From: Atrina japonica
Taxonomy: Eukaryota > Mollusca > Bivalvia > Pterioida > Pinnidae
DNA length: 64,000 bases
Direction: 5' to 3'
Assembly: GCA_030159075.1 (NCBI GenBank)
Contig: BROG01000470.1
Coordinates: 185,001 to 249,000 of the forward strand
The notes beneath the pieces are model-generated. The model made no database searches and had not been told where the DNA came from. It was given only the letters and a program-made list of their open reading frames with translations. Of the stretch, positions 24,607-37,400 are shown in pieces (within the stretch, counting starts at the first letter, position 1; each line of letters opens with the position of its first letter). The translations under genes and the position numbers were made by a program.

Positions 24607-25606
24607 TTCCTTAAATAATTTAAAAATTCATGAAATAAAAAACCAATTTTCCCCAGATAACAGATAAAGACTTTATTTGAAAATGTTTCAAACTTTCAAC
24701 TTACGTCAAACTTTCGAACGGGTCCAAGTTCATTTTTTTTTTATTTTATTACTAATAATCATTTTCGTTAAACGTCACATTTCATAAAACAGCAACAATT
24801 GTATGTTAAGATGTCGCATAGAGATCGAGCTCATATCAAACTATTTACCATCCACTGGCACTGAAACTATATAATCATTATAAACAATTGTTGTTCCTAA
24901 TTTCATAACTGCCAACGATTATTTCAGGAGTTAGAACGGTCTAAAACGGTCGTACGTAGTTAATGTAAATTTGAAATCCAATTAAGCAAAATAAAAGAAA
25001 GAAAAGTCCAATAACATAAGAATCAAGTAAATATAAGCACTGAACTGCAATCAGCATTCATTGGCCTATAAAATTGCAACTTCACAAAGAAAATTAATCA
25101 TGGAATTAAGTATTTTTCCATTTGGCATTCATAAGCTCATGACAGCAGTTCATTGCTCATATATACTGTTCATAATTGTATTACGGTAAATTTCGTTTTT
25201 TTATTCTTTATCATAAAAACTTCTACTGACTGAGGAGTATCAAACACTGTATTGTTTTAAAATCCCGTCTCCCTTGGTTGTTTGGGGAATAAGAATATAT
25301 TAATATATCGTGCAAGATTCTATGTGTGGTCTTCATAAATAGTTTATAAAAATGTAAATTTTATAGATATTCTGATTATTCATATTTTAATTAAGTCGAT
25401 GTAGTTATGTTCCAATGTTCGGGTAGTTACCAAAATAAAACATGGTTGTCAGCTAAAATAAACATCGGCATTATTTACACCGGTTCTGGGTATAAAACTT
25501 CTAAAGAACACAAATATGGATGTATAAAACCAGGAATTACAGCAGTAAAAGGTTTTAAACCTTTGTTAATTCCGCGACAACTACGCTATCATTTTGCATG
25601 TTCTGT
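24607..25606. other. AT-rich intergenic DNA, nothing recognised
   Basis: No gene supported. The 89-codon frame at 25407-25676 runs into a 12-bp repeat and has no recognisable homology. Confidence 0.45.
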
Positions 25607-25656
25607 GTTGTCACTTTGTAGTCACTGTGTAGTCACTTTGAAGTCACTGTGTAGTC
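25607..25656. repeat. 12-bp tandem repeat (GTCACT(T/G)TGTA)
   Basis: About four copies of TAGTCACTTTG / TAGTCACTGTG. Confidence 0.85.
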
Positions 25657-25851
25657 ATCAAATAACAATATACTAAATTTGTATATTCGGCAATTTATAA
25701 AGTAAAAGTTAAAATAGGTTGAATTTTTTGTCTATCGTAAGAAACATTATTACAAAACTCAGCAATAGTAAAACAATAGCAATGATTTATATTGAACTGA
25801 CACATAACCTTAACTATAGAATTCTTACGGTACACTAGCAAATTTTCGCCT

Positions 25852-26045
25852 CTGCCTTTTTACAAGAGAAAATATATTCAACTGGTATTAAATTCGCCTT
25901 AAATCACCACAGTCTGTCGGATGACCTGTATGTTCATGTTTCAATTATTACGTTTGGAAATTTTGACTTCATATAAAAGTTCACCCTCTTTGTTAAGGGC
26001 GAATATGACGAAAATTAAATGGGAGTTATAATTTCCAGGTATACT
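25852..26045. mobile_element. GCGAAAATTAA-family repeat (copy 3)
   Basis: Contains AATTCGCCTTAAATCACCAC, GGATGACCTGTATG, CACCCTCTTTGTTAAGGGCG and GACGAAAATTAAATGGGAG, in the same order as the copies at 11745 and 12597. It ends near CAGGTATACTGT. Confidence 0.55.
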
Positions 26046-26204
26046 GTTTTGCATCTGTTGCACATTTGTAAAATATAAGCTTTGTCTACATTGATATTAC
26101 CTGAATTTGTTGTATATGCTAGCGCTTAAATTACGCTATTTAAGAACGTCCGTTTTAGTCAAAATAAAAATGTTTTTCAAATGTTATTTGTACATAATTG
26201 TGTT

Positions 26205-26440
26205 AGAGCTGGCCTTGCTCAGTCGGTAGCGTGCTCGACTGCGGCAGGTCGGATTCCTATCCTTCGGATGAGACAGTAAAAACCGAGGTCCCATGTCACA
26301 GTATTTGTCGGCACATTAAAGAACCCTCACTGCCCAATGGCCGTTAGTGCCGACCATAGGCCAAACTTTGAAGACCTCCACCGGCATTTGGTGACGTCTC
26401 CATTTGAGTGAAATATTCTTGAGTGGGACGTTAAACAACA
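26205..26440 (+). mobile_element. SINE-A, near full length with tRNA-like head
   Basis: The first 60 bp resemble a tRNA gene with pol III boxes: an A-box-like CTTGCTCAGTCGGTAGCG and a degenerate B-box GGTCGGATTCC. The body (CTTCGGATGAGACAGTAAAA, ACTGCCCAATGGCCGTTAGT, CACCGGCATTTGGTGACGTC) and the tail GAGTGGGACGTTAAACAACA are shared with 8241, 15308 and 35600. This is the best template in the window for the family. Confidence 0.85.
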
Positions 26441-26816
26441 TTTTAACAATTCAATCATTATTTTATTCACTCACAGTTATAACAGCTTTTATCGTGGATG
26501 GGAATACCCGGAACTGTGTTCCTGGTTAGTCTACCTGTTTTTCAACAAGACGAATATTATGTTTGTTTCAGCGAGACTTGAGATTTAAAAGTGTCTGCTG
26601 TATTTTAATTTAATTTAAGTTATAACATCTGGTTTGTAAACCTTTACATCAGATTGATTTTAGGAATGTAGAAAATCAGTGCGGAATAATATGATGTAAA
26701 GGGTAATGTACAAAGAATGCCTACAAATATTGTTTGATACACATGTATATACGTCTAAAATAATTTGAGAATACTTTATATTTTTTCAATTTAATAAGTA
26801 TTGTTATTATAATTAT

Positions 26817-27020
<204 letters not shown>

Positions 27021-27190
27021 ATTATACATGTACTAAATATCACTAAACTCTGAGTAAAATAAACAATGAAGTCCAGTCCTTGTCAAGAAACGACACTTAT
27101 TTACGATATTCAATCTTTTTTTTGTAATTTATTATTATCATCGTCATCATCATTTTATTAAATCATATTCATCATTACTTAAATAGAAAT

Positions 27191-28045
27191 AATATAAAAA
27201 TCTCAGATACCAAAGTATAAATCAATAGGATGCCCAGGACATAGGTACAAATCCGGTAAAAATGGACAAACACGGACCTCTGGAAACCAAGAGGTGGGAT
27301 CAGGTGCCATGGAGGAGTAAGCATCCCCTGTCGACCGGTCACACCCGCCGTGAGTCCACAGTCAAGTCCAATGAAACACGCGAGGAGTGTATCCTCGTCA
27401 CAATTGGTACAGGCGTCTCAACAACCGCCAACGAAAAGGCAACTCAACATTTCACTTAGTGAAACAGAGTAGTCGCAAACAAGACTATTATACCGACCAT
27501 AAAATTTGCGGAACGTTGACATTAAATGCGGCTTTCGATATCCCTGTGTCAATAATTTGTCAGTGAGTAGTTTACCTCTGTATATGAAATCTTCATATGT
27601 TGTGCACGCCCTGGCATATCGGATCATTTGTGAAATATAAACTCCATATGCAGGTGACTGAGGAATATTACTACTTAAATTTGGAAAATTTACGATGGGA
27701 AAGCCGAAATCGTCGCGTTTATCGTATAGCTTAGTTGCTAATTTCCCGTCTGTGTTTATATTAAGTAAAATGTCTAAGTATGAAGCGTGTGTACTTGATT
27801 CTGTTGTATCTTTAATTTCTAGTTCGCTGGGATATATCGCATTGACATATGTATGAATATTGTCATTATTAATTGACAAAACGTCGTCGATATATCTAAA
27901 TGTCAAATTAAAGGACACCGCTAACTTTGTCTTCTTTTGATTCAGCAGTTTCTGAATGAAGTCTGCTTCGTATGAATAAAGGAACAGGTCGGCCAATAAA
28001 GGAGCACAATTGGTTCTGGCATTTACATCCCCATCTTAGATGTTT
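27191..28045 (-). pseudogene. Penelope-like element: reverse transcriptase C-terminal fragment and 3' UTR
   Basis: The - strand keeps a 192-codon frame (27996-27418). It starts ADLFLYSYEADF, preceded in frame to about 28040 by TNCAPLL, and contains the catalytic-type motif FRYIDDVLSINN, ASYLDILLNI, KLYDKRDDFGFPIVNFP and YGVYISQMIRYARACTTYEDF. The NCAPLLADLFLYSYE and YIDD blocks and the thumb-like conserved segments are those of Penelope-like reverse transcriptases; this class call is from memory. The N-terminal palm and fingers are missing and the sequence breaks upstream of about 28045, so the copy is dead. The part downstream of the stop is the 3' UTR, whose terminal module recurs as short fragments across the window. 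A related stretch (CCTCCGTGAGTCCACAGTCA) at about 28205-28240 may be a displaced piece. Confidence 0.72.
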
Positions 28046-28496
28046 TGAGTTTTTATATAGAACGTTACAGAAAAATGTCAAATTACAAATTTTCAATTGT
28101 TTTAATGTGTTTGTTTTTTTGTTTTGTTTGATTTTGTTGTTGTTTTTCGTTGTTTTCAAGTCGATAAAGACATGATCATGTAATCAAGTAAAGATTTTTC
28201 ATACCCTCCGTGAGTCCACAGTCAAATCAAAATTAAATACGAATTTGTCAATGAAAACATTTAATAGGAGTGTTTAATTTCTTTACAACAATGGAAATTT
28301 AAAGCTTAACTTTAACTCTGTGAGGTGACTATATTCATTCTTTTTATTGATACAAAATTACACGTTTACTTTGACTATGAGATTCTCCACGGTTAGTGGT
28401 TTCTGAACAAGTTAGTGTAATTTTAAATTATTTCATAAAATGCGATAATGCAAATATGTAAAAACAAAAAATAACAACGTAATATATAATGCAGAT

Positions 28497-28502
28497 TTTA
28501 TT
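28497..28502 (-). promoter_or_regulatory. Candidate poly(A) signal of Gbx
   Basis: AATAAA on the - strand, about 165 bp past the Gbx stop codon. Position and hexamer fit a short 3' UTR. Confidence 0.45.
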
Positions 28503-28667
28503 GAAAGTTCTTCTTAATAAAACCTCAACGGTTCGTAGAAATGGGTGTATCAGCTGTAGGCATGGGTCTCACGAACATATTTAAAATGTCTGCTATATTT
28601 TCTGTCCTAAGATATATAGATATATAATAAATGTTTTCGTTTACCTCCGAACGTCAGTGGTACATTT

Positions 28668-29179
28668 TCATTTTTGTGGTTGTCTTATAGTTTTTTCAAT
28701 CTGTTGATGTTGTGATCGAATAGCAATTCGGTTTACATGTACAGGTATCGGAACCACAATTTTTGGCTTATTGTTAACGTCTCCGGCTCGCCCGTGTACC
28801 ATTCCGGCTTTTACTCTCTTCCACTTTGCTCGTCTATTTTGAAACCATATCTTTACTTGTACTTCACTCAGTTTAAGATTATGTGCAATTTGTGAACGTT
28901 CAGTCAGTGACAAATACTTTTTACTGTGAAATTCCTTTTCAAGTTCTAATAACTGTTCGCTTGTAAATGCCGTTCGTCTACGGCGTGTTTTTGCATTCGT
29001 TGAGCATGCGTCATCCCTGTCTTGGCTGTTGTTTTTTATGTCATCATGGCTTGGAGTGTTACGTAAATCTCTTTCTACTCTGAAATCTTCCGGAGCATTT
29101 TCGTCATTTGTCTCATACTGTTCAGTGGTGTTAAAAGAATCGTCATCTGTGTTCTCTGACTTTCTGGAAGAATTTATGT
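28668..29179 (-). CDS. Gbx: Gbx homeobox gene, exon 2 (homeodomain and C-terminus)
   Basis: The acceptor TATTTTCAG ends next to 29179 on the - strand and the frame runs to TGA at 28668-28670. The exon encodes an acidic linker and then a homeodomain at about residues 219-278, with [34 protein letters not shown] and the recognition helix [18 protein letters not shown] (Q50, N51). The C-terminal extension [20 protein letters not shown] is diagnostic for the Gbx (gastrulation brain homeobox, Unplugged) class. Family role: nuclear transcription factor in anterior-posterior patterning of the nervous system, classically opposed to Otx. The exon joins exon 1 at phase 1, creating Asp155. The 170 codons are intact, with no frameshift. 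Confidence 0.96.
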
Positions 29180-29299
29180 CTGAAAATATTGATGTAGATT
29201 ATAATAAAATATCAAATAAACAAAATTACAACACTTATAATTTTCTGTAACTTGTGTTATCAAGAATATGAATGAGGACAAATAAAATCGACGATTCTT

Positions 29300-29406
<107 letters not shown>

Positions 29407-29788
29407 ACTAACGGAATTTTTATGTCTTTGAAATAGATGAATGGTAAGGTATGGATTATTGGTTCACTGTTGCATAATACATAAATATACTGGGTAAAGC
29501 CTGTACCTTTTAATCTCTATAAACTAAGTAAGGTTAAGGAGATATCAAATGACTGTGTACTATGTTTGAACATCTCTCGTTTGTCAGCAACAATGAATTA
29601 GCTCGTCTTTTTGAAGTTGGATTATTGTTGTTTAGTGATTTTATATAAAATTGACGAGCGTATTTAGTAAAATTATATGTCAACAACTATTCACACTTTA
29701 GCCATTCTTCTTCTGAGCGATAAATTAAGTCCATCAATTCACTGTTATGCTTTGTTTCAACACAATCAAATCTTTAACATTTAATTTT

Positions 29789-29791
<3 letters not shown>

Positions 29792-29869
<78 letters not shown>
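29792..29869. repeat. (AT)n microsatellite in the Gbx intron
   Basis: An almost pure TA array of about 78 bp. Confidence 0.97.
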
Positions 29870-29872
<3 letters not shown>

Positions 29873-31032
29873 TCCAAACCATTTAAAATTAACTAACATT
29901 CATCCAAGGGTCAAGCTGTATACACTAAAACGTAATTACAAATATGTCAGATTCCGGCTAAAATATCTTTCTTCGACAGGCACCACTGGCTGGTTAGCCG
30001 TATCTTTTAGTTGAAAATAATGAATGCCGTCCCTAGTTTTGTACATATGTCATTTGTTCTATACCAATTGTTTATATAAAACCTCAAAATAACACCCTCC
30101 TCTTTTTGTATTGACCGTAATGTATCTACAGTGACCTCGACAATTTTTTAGTTAAAGTTCGGATGTATTTGTCAACAAACTAATAACATGCCACCTTGTC
30201 CTACATGTCACTCATTCAATAGTTTGAATTGATAAGTCTCGAAGTAATTTATTCCAAATTCTTCAGAATCTTCCAAGAACATCCCCAGAGCACGTTCTGA
30301 TAATTGGCTAATTATCCGCCTCTTTCAAATTGATGTTTCCAATTTCCTTACAATTTTGACTTAGTATTTATTCACATCAGCAATCTATTCACTCAAAGTC
30401 GGAGAGCGAAACGGATACAATATACACTTTGTAAAATGTAGTTCAAAACGGTCCATTTCAATTAGACGTCTGAATGATGATTATGTAATTACTGAAACCA
30501 TACCCGAAATGAAGACGAAATTAATTTGCTAATATCCGTGCTGCGTTTCCCTCTTGGATTGCTGATATTGGGTTGGCAAGAGTAATTTAAAGAAAAAAAT
30601 GTGTGAAGCTGACAGATTCAAGTTCAAGACACAAAACAAAGTCAAATATTGTGACTAATTAACATCGAAGCACGTGCTGCATGCTAGAGTGGGACCGTGA
30701 GAATACAAGAACATAAACATCACGTTTGTGGAGTTTTTATTCGACTTTGTTTTGACAAAAAATTAATCCGAAAGCAAATGAATTTATATAATGAGGCCTT
30801 TATTCATATAGATTTATTTATAGAATAAATTGTTATTTATTTTAACTTTTTTTAAATCATATCTGATTATATTTATTTAACGGTGCTCCTTCTTATTTTT
30901 CATAAATGTTTATCTATTAGTATTTTTAGCAAATATATTTCATTCGGTCGAAATATATAATTCAATGAAATGGCATGGTGTTATATTTTCATCCCTATTA
31001 TGTCTATAGCTTAGGAGAACTACAATATCTCA

Positions 31033-31210
31033 GGGGTGTCTGGTTAGCGCAATGGTAAGATTACTCGCTTCTCACCAATGTGAGTTCCATGCTAAGATTA
31101 GACATAGGAACATATGGTGGTCGCAGACTTGGACACGTTTTTTTTTTTCGGGTACTCCGTCTATCTCCATCAGCAAAACCCCTAACGTCGACACCACAGC
31201 CAACGAAAAA
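31033..31210 (+). mobile_element. tRNA-derived SINE (third family) in the Gbx intron
   Basis: The tRNA-like head reads GTCTGGTTAGCGCAATGG (A box) with a degenerate B box GTGAGTTCCATG. The body has TGGTCGCAGACTTGGACACG and TCGGGTACTCCGTCTATCTC, a segment common in invertebrate SINEs (CGGGTACTCCGG type). Followed 3' by an AT-rich stretch and the TTTA array. Confidence 0.65.
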
Positions 31211-31297
31211 AATTATAAAAGTTTATGTAACGTGTTTGTAATACAGATAAAGTTTATATTTAGTATCAAAGACGTTTTGGTAATTTTACTTTTTATC

Positions 31298-31337
31298 ATT
31301 TTTATTTATTTATTTATTTATTTATGTATTTATATAT

Positions 31338-31376
<39 letters not shown>

Positions 31377-31378
31377 TC
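31298..31378. repeat. (TTTA)n microsatellite
   Basis: An imperfect ATTT tetranucleotide array, about 20 units. Confidence 0.95.
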
Positions 31379-33559
31379 ATATTGTTCTAAGTTGCTTAAG
31401 TCATAATCAATGGATCAATTAAGTATCATAAATATCGCAAGAGGAACTAAATATGTTACCGAACCTTCTGACAATTTGTGAATGAGCTTCAGTAGGAATA
31501 AACCTTTTCCCTTAACTGTGGCTTTAGACGGCAAATATTAAATATTGTTCCATACATTTTGTCAATGTTGTTAGTGACCGGATGTCTTTTGACTACAATT
31601 TCCGGGAATTCGCTGTCTATTGTTACAGGATCGCAGTTAAGTAAAATAGTTTACATCATTTACATTTATATATATATATAACAGATAACAATTTTATGAA
31701 AAATGTCCAACAAATTCCGTAATATATATATATATATGATAGTTTTAAGCTGAATTATCTGGAAATCCAGAGGTTATTTATTATGTGTTTACAATTATTT
31801 GATTTTACAGGAAGTCTGAATACGTGTAGTAAATTTTATGCTAAAAGGCTGATATGTAATTGATTGTTCAGCCATTTCTTATTCTTAACATTATATTTTT
31901 TCTCTAAAACCATGCAATTGAATTCTATGCCGTGCAAGTGTGATAAATACTTAAATATTAATTAATAGTTTAGTTAATTGTAATTAACACGAACTTCTTT
32001 ATTAGCTGCAGTTACGCTTTTAATATAATTTTGAATGACATGCGCTGAGTAAAATCATAAAAAGATAGACAAGAATGTATTATTCTCGATCTATCTAAAA
32101 TTCAATAAACATATTATACCTACGTTTCTTTGATGTGTATGTTAACGACTTACATATTGTAAATTTCATGTCAGTCGGGTGGAACACAGCATCAATAATC
32201 ATATGTACATTTTGATAGACATAAATCTAATTTTCATTTCTATCGTTAAGCGTATATGTTTGACGGGTAAAATATTGAATTTAGCATTTAATTTCAATGA
32301 AAATATTTTTGGAATGCGAATTTTCTCACAGTTATGAACTTCTTTTTTCACGCTTTAAATTAATACTGGAAATATATGAGTCAGAAAATAACTGATAAAT
32401 GGTTTCTTTTGTTGTCCTGGTTACCTTGGTAACCTAAATAATTCGACTTCTCAATGTGTACAAACTGTCGAAGGTAAGGACGTCATCTGCTTAGATTTTC
32501 ATCAACAGCCACACACATAATAGAATTTATTTTGTATTCTTCTCATTTCTACTACATTTGTTATAATGAGTGTTTTGTTTAAACTTCATACTAATTAGAA
32601 ATTTATTTCAAAATGTAGATTAATCCAAGTCGTGTGATACTATTATTTTGATCAGATGTTTTTACACTCATTATTTGTAAAAACAAGACGACAAATGAAC
32701 TGTAAAAACGAATATCTGATATTCAGTTTTAATATAAAATTTATCATAATAACGCATGATGTACGCAAAGTGTTGCCGAAAATAAAGTTGAATTTCCTAA
32801 GCTAAAATTGTTATCTAGTTAGTTTCTACTTTAATGATACTTTTAACATTAAAGAACACAGTGAAAAGACTTTAGGACAACATTTAGTAGGATCACTTAA
32901 TATTAAGATATATAAAATGTTAGTTTCTTGTATAATTTGCGGCTAGTTTATATATTTATACATCTATTCTATCTATCTTTTTTTAATAATTAATATTAAC
33001 GACTTCTTATCCAGCATACAAATACATATAACTATTTGAAACATGTAATAGTCATCGGAGTGTGTCAGGGTCAGGGGAAATTGAATTTCCATTGTGTCAT
33101 ATAGGGATTGTTTTGCTACATCGGTCAGAGGTCCATTCCAATAAAATATTGCTTATGGCAATTAACATCAGATACATATAAGACTACATATGGTGACTAT
33201 TGAGAAAGTGAAGAGAGGATTACTGAAGCATAATGTTGTTAAATTAGGTTAATAAGGATCTAGGATCATGATTCAATACTACATTGAGATCAAAATTAGA
33301 ATTCTGCGGTACAATGTAGCTGATACTGTGTACTCTAATGTTAGACATTGTACTAGTGGCCACACCAAACGTGCCATATTTAATTTCGCAATTTTGATTT
33401 AATACTATTAACTGAAAGCTGGAATTATAAATAAATGTAGTCATCTATTTCGCACAAATGATAGTACACTTGGTACAAACCAATTAAATCAAGAGACCTT
33501 ATTGAAATAATGGTTTTCTTAACTTGAAAATTATCACAAAACAATTGCCGATGCAGTAC

Positions 33560-34022
33560 CTGTTTGTATAGGCGTGCGTCTGTTTTCTTTTTCGGCTATT
33601 AATCTCAAATGTTCTTGTGTATCAATGTTGGACGCCGGGGAAGCACTACTAGATGAGCGAGTTGGTGAAGTTCTGTCTATACTTTCAACCGAAGATTTTG
33701 ATTTGTAAAATTGCGACATGCCGGAAAATGGCGAAAATGGTCCATATACACCTGGAACATGACGATTTGCAAAATTGAATGCAGTAGGCATGACTCCTCT
33801 AGAGTTAAAATATGGATGCTGTGTCAAATTCTGAAATGATAACGAAATGTCTGACTGTGTCATAGATAACGGTGTGGTCTGGGAGGAAGACTGTGGCATA
33901 AACATATATCCATTGCAAAAGAACTGACCTAGCCTCGGTGGCACAGATGGAGCCATTAGCGATTCTATGGTAAATGACCCAACCCCGGGTCTAGGCACGG
34001 CCATAACTTCTGATAAATGCAC
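33560..34022 (-). CDS. Gbx: Gbx homeobox gene, exon 1 (N-terminal regulatory region)
   Basis: Starts at ATG 34020-34022 and ends with the phase-1 donor ACAG|GTACTG at 33560; 154 complete codons. Residues 17-23 are FTIESLM, matching the N-terminal eh1-like motif of Gbx proteins (F.I..L) thought to bind Groucho-type co-repressors. NGYMFMPQ (37-44) matches the conserved Gbx block (TGYPMFMP). A Ser/Thr-Pro-rich region (RTSPTRSSSSASPAS) and a charged end (EKENRRTP) follow. Joined to exon 2 it gives 324 residues, a normal length for invertebrate Gbx. An alternative in-frame start is Met7, but the first ATG keeps the motif at its usual distance from the N-terminus. Confidence 0.93.
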
Positions 34023-34130
34023 AATAATTCCAAAGAATTTTCTTCAATTCTCAAAACTTAAATCAACAAATTTGTCAACTTCGCAAATTATGAGCATCCC
34101 TGTCGGTGTACTGCGATCGTCCGGACATCC

Positions 34131-34140
34131 ACTTATAAGT
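34131..34140 (-). promoter_or_regulatory. Possible TATA-like element upstream of Gbx
   Basis: The palindrome ACTTATAAGT lies about 110 bp upstream of the Gbx start codon. No initiator or CpG context supports it further. Confidence 0.25.
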
Positions 34141-35599
34141 TAAGTTTTCATCGTCGGCTGTTTATCGGAATTTTGTGTATGGTATCCATTTTAATACACA
34201 GTTACATTAAGCGATTTTCAACTGATTTTTCAGTAAAGGTCTATCTAGCAAGATTAATAACAAACACCTTTGATTTTATCGGACAGAACTAAACTATGAG
34301 GAGTGATAACCCTCTTCTATTCTTGGTATCACTTTCAATTGACTGTCAATTTGCAAAATGCTGAATAGCTTCAATCACAGACAGCTTTTAATTAATTTCT
34401 ATCGAGCGATTGGTTTGTAAACCGACCTTTGACACAACTCCTCCTTCACGCGCGATTTACAGCAGACGACATACAGATCCGGATATTTGATTGGTCAAAG
34501 GTCTTCAAAATTTTAAAGGTAGTATTCCCGATGCAATCGAGTGAAATTAATCATGATTAATGTCATGACAAAGAATTTACGGCCCATGTTCCGAGTATAT
34601 CTGACAAATCAGGGTGAAACTAATAAACAAAGTCTTATTCGGATCAACACCTTCCATAAAATATCCAGAAACCTGCGGGGTGAAAAAGATAACAACGATT
34701 AACGCCTAAAAATTACCCACAGGTATGTAAATATAATCAGGCAGGTAAAGATGAGATCTGAGGAAAATCAAGTGGTCAATTTTAAGTGTGTTTGGTTTTC
34801 TACTTTCGGAAAAAGATCTAGATAATAGTTCTTAAATGCGACATAACTTTGGCTGTATTTATATATTCATTATTTATAATATTGGCATTTATTTCATTAA
34901 ACAGCTAGACAGAACTATGTCATTTATATTCATATTTATCGGAACTACAAAATCTAGTTTTCCTCAGTAAAACCTACTTTTAAGCCAGTTACTGCTAGTT
35001 CCGGGAAACTATGTATAACTCAATAATGTAATTTTGGTGTACTATAGCATTGCTGCGATTTCTTGCAAAGTAGCTAAATTTTTTTGTGCCGATAACTACC
35101 CTATCACCCATTTAGACTCATTGTATTTGTAATGATGTGTCAATCTATCGTGGTAGCACTACACACGTATTTTGTCAAAGTAAAAGTTGATGTGTAATTT
35201 CTCACCCAGTACTGAATAGCCCTCAATTACAGTGCATACGATTAAAAAAGATGTTGGGATGAGAACATAATTCAAAAAAGGTTTATGTTGAGTAAAATAT
35301 ATTAAAGAACGTGTTCTGTTTCACCGATAATGTTTTATAATTTATTTCGTGAATTTCCCTAGAAATACCATTGGGAAGGGTAAAATTCAAAAACTTGTCG
35401 TCAAACTATTAAATGTCATGGGGACTAACAATCCTCTTTCCTTTGCCGAAAACACATTAGTTTTGTGTATCAAAGGAATGACTTTTGTATATGCTTTGTT
35501 CGTTCGTTCGCTTCGAAAAATGAGTTGGTTCAAATACGGACAGACTCATACCTATATGACCTTTATTGACACATATTTACAGAAGATCCGTTTTGTATG
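34141..35599. other. Gbx 5' flank, nothing recognised
   Basis: No other gene is supported upstream of Gbx. The 90-codon frame at 35349-35621 resembles no known protein and ends in poly(T). Confidence 0.5.
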
Positions 35600-35744
35600 T
35601 TTGTTTGTTTTTTTTTTTTAATTCCACCAAGAAGTTTCCACTTATATGGAGATTAGCTGTGCAATAGACTGACGACAATGCAGCGAGGGTCATTTTACGT
35701 GTCACGTGACCCGGGAACTCGGTTTTGATTCTCATCCAAAAGAC
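35600..35744 (-). mobile_element. SINE-A copy, highly degraded
   Basis: The + strand keeps CCACTTATATGGAGATTAGC, GGGTCATTTTACGTG and CCCGGGAACTCGGTTTTGAT-TCTCATCC. The last is the reverse complement of the GATGAGACAGTAAAAACCGAGGTCCC zone of SINE-A. Confidence 0.55.
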
Positions 35745-36665
35745 CTATCACTTCGTATGACGAGCACTTGGCTTAGGTTTTATTTAAGGTCGTTTGAGAC
35801 AACTAGTCTATATCTGCAATGGATCCCTTAGTCAGATTAAATTAAAAATTAAATTTTGATTGCAATCTACCACATTGGACATATTTCTGTTGTAGCCAAA
35901 ATGTTGGACAAACATCAGTAACTATGTCCCCATATGACACATATTCACCCTATCCATAAGAGAAAAAGACAAACCACTACCGTATACTATCACTTTAATT
36001 TAAATTTTCATCAATAAATCCTTTAATTCACAAAATAATATAAACACTCATATAGTTTTTGTTTCACATTTACTTCATTTATAAATGTCGAAACGTTTTA
36101 TTAATGCCCAATAAGACTTCTGGGATCGTTCCTATTTACACAAATGTTGGTGTTCATCTGCCTGCACCTAGGATTTCCCGGTAATGGTTATGATGCATAC
36201 ATGGTATTTTGACATAATTCGACAATTTCAGCAATTTCTGTCACATCAGAACTACTTCACACAATTTCTTAAATAAAATGAGAGTCGATTAAACCATAGA
36301 ACCAACAAATTATAAATGTTGTGTATTTGAGAAGAAATGTACTCAACAATTTCTATATCGTGAATGTTAATTTTATTATATTACAATTAAAAACATCGGT
36401 TTGGTCTGTTTGTAAAAGTGTCATTAGATTCTAGTTTTAAAATTAATATAGAAGTGTTTTAAAATAAGAGTTTAAGAAAAAATCCTGTTAATAATATCAC
36501 TTTTATAGTGGTATACATTTTGAATGTCATTAGGCAGGTCAATAAAATTTTCGAAATTTGTTTGCACAGACAAAAATCTATAAACTGTGTGTTATATATC
36601 CACATGACACATACAGAATTTTTATTTTCTGACTGCTACAAAATATCTTCAACTAGCTGTAGATA
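35745..36665. other. Intergenic DNA, nothing recognised
   Basis: No supported gene or clear repeat. Confidence 0.5.
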
Positions 36666-36685
36666 GTAATAATAATAATAATAAT

Positions 36686-36768
<83 letters not shown>

Positions 36769-36831
36769 TTATTGTTGTTGTTGTTATTGTTGTTGCTGCT
36801 GCTGTTATTTTATAATTACTTTTATTAAAAC

Positions 36832-36880
<49 letters not shown>

Positions 36881-36958
36881 GTTGTTGTTGTTGTTGTTAT
36901 TGTTGTTGCTGCTGCTGTTATATTATTATTATTTTTATCATAACGATTATTATTATTA

Positions 36959-36999
<41 letters not shown>

Positions 37000-37001
37000 G
37001 C
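36666..37001. repeat. Compound AAT/ATT/GTT/GCT microsatellite, internally duplicated
   Basis: An AAT array turns into its complement ATT at about 36717, making a potential long hairpin. A composite block (ATT)n(GTT)n-ATTGTTGTTGCTGCTGCTGTTAT then appears twice (about 36717-36808 and 36835-36921), followed by more ATT. Confidence 0.93.
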
Positions 37002-37400
37002 CAACATTAATTGAAGAGTAAATTCATTCACTTATCTTATTTAATTAATTTATTTATTATCATTTATTACATGTTTATGATGTTATATTTATTAATTTAT
37101 CTATGTATTAAGTCACATTTGCATTCATTAATTCGTTTTCTTAATGTTAAGGAACTGACGTCAAAAAATCCTAATCGTTTATTCTTTTGCAACCCCAAAT
37201 GTCATGTAAAACTGGGCTGATATAAATGAATAAAGTATTCCCTTCCAGAAAGATAAATAAAAATGAAATAGTAGAACGATTCGTATTTGCTGGTTATACA
37301 ACAAGGACACATTAGTTAAATTAAGAATCAAAATGATATTGTGATTTTATTCAAGTGATTATACAAAATACATCAACTCCGTAACAGAAGTTTGCCGTTT

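Noticed and set aside
26205..26265. A true tRNA gene
   Set aside because: It has A- and B-box-like motifs but is fused to a SINE body, with a degenerate B box and no convincing cloverleaf.
27972..28175. Short frames next to the Penelope-like RT
   Set aside because: Shadow frames and degraded upstream element sequence without conserved motifs.
29029..29250. 73-codon + strand frame opposite Gbx exon 2
   Set aside because: Antisense shadow of the Gbx coding exon.
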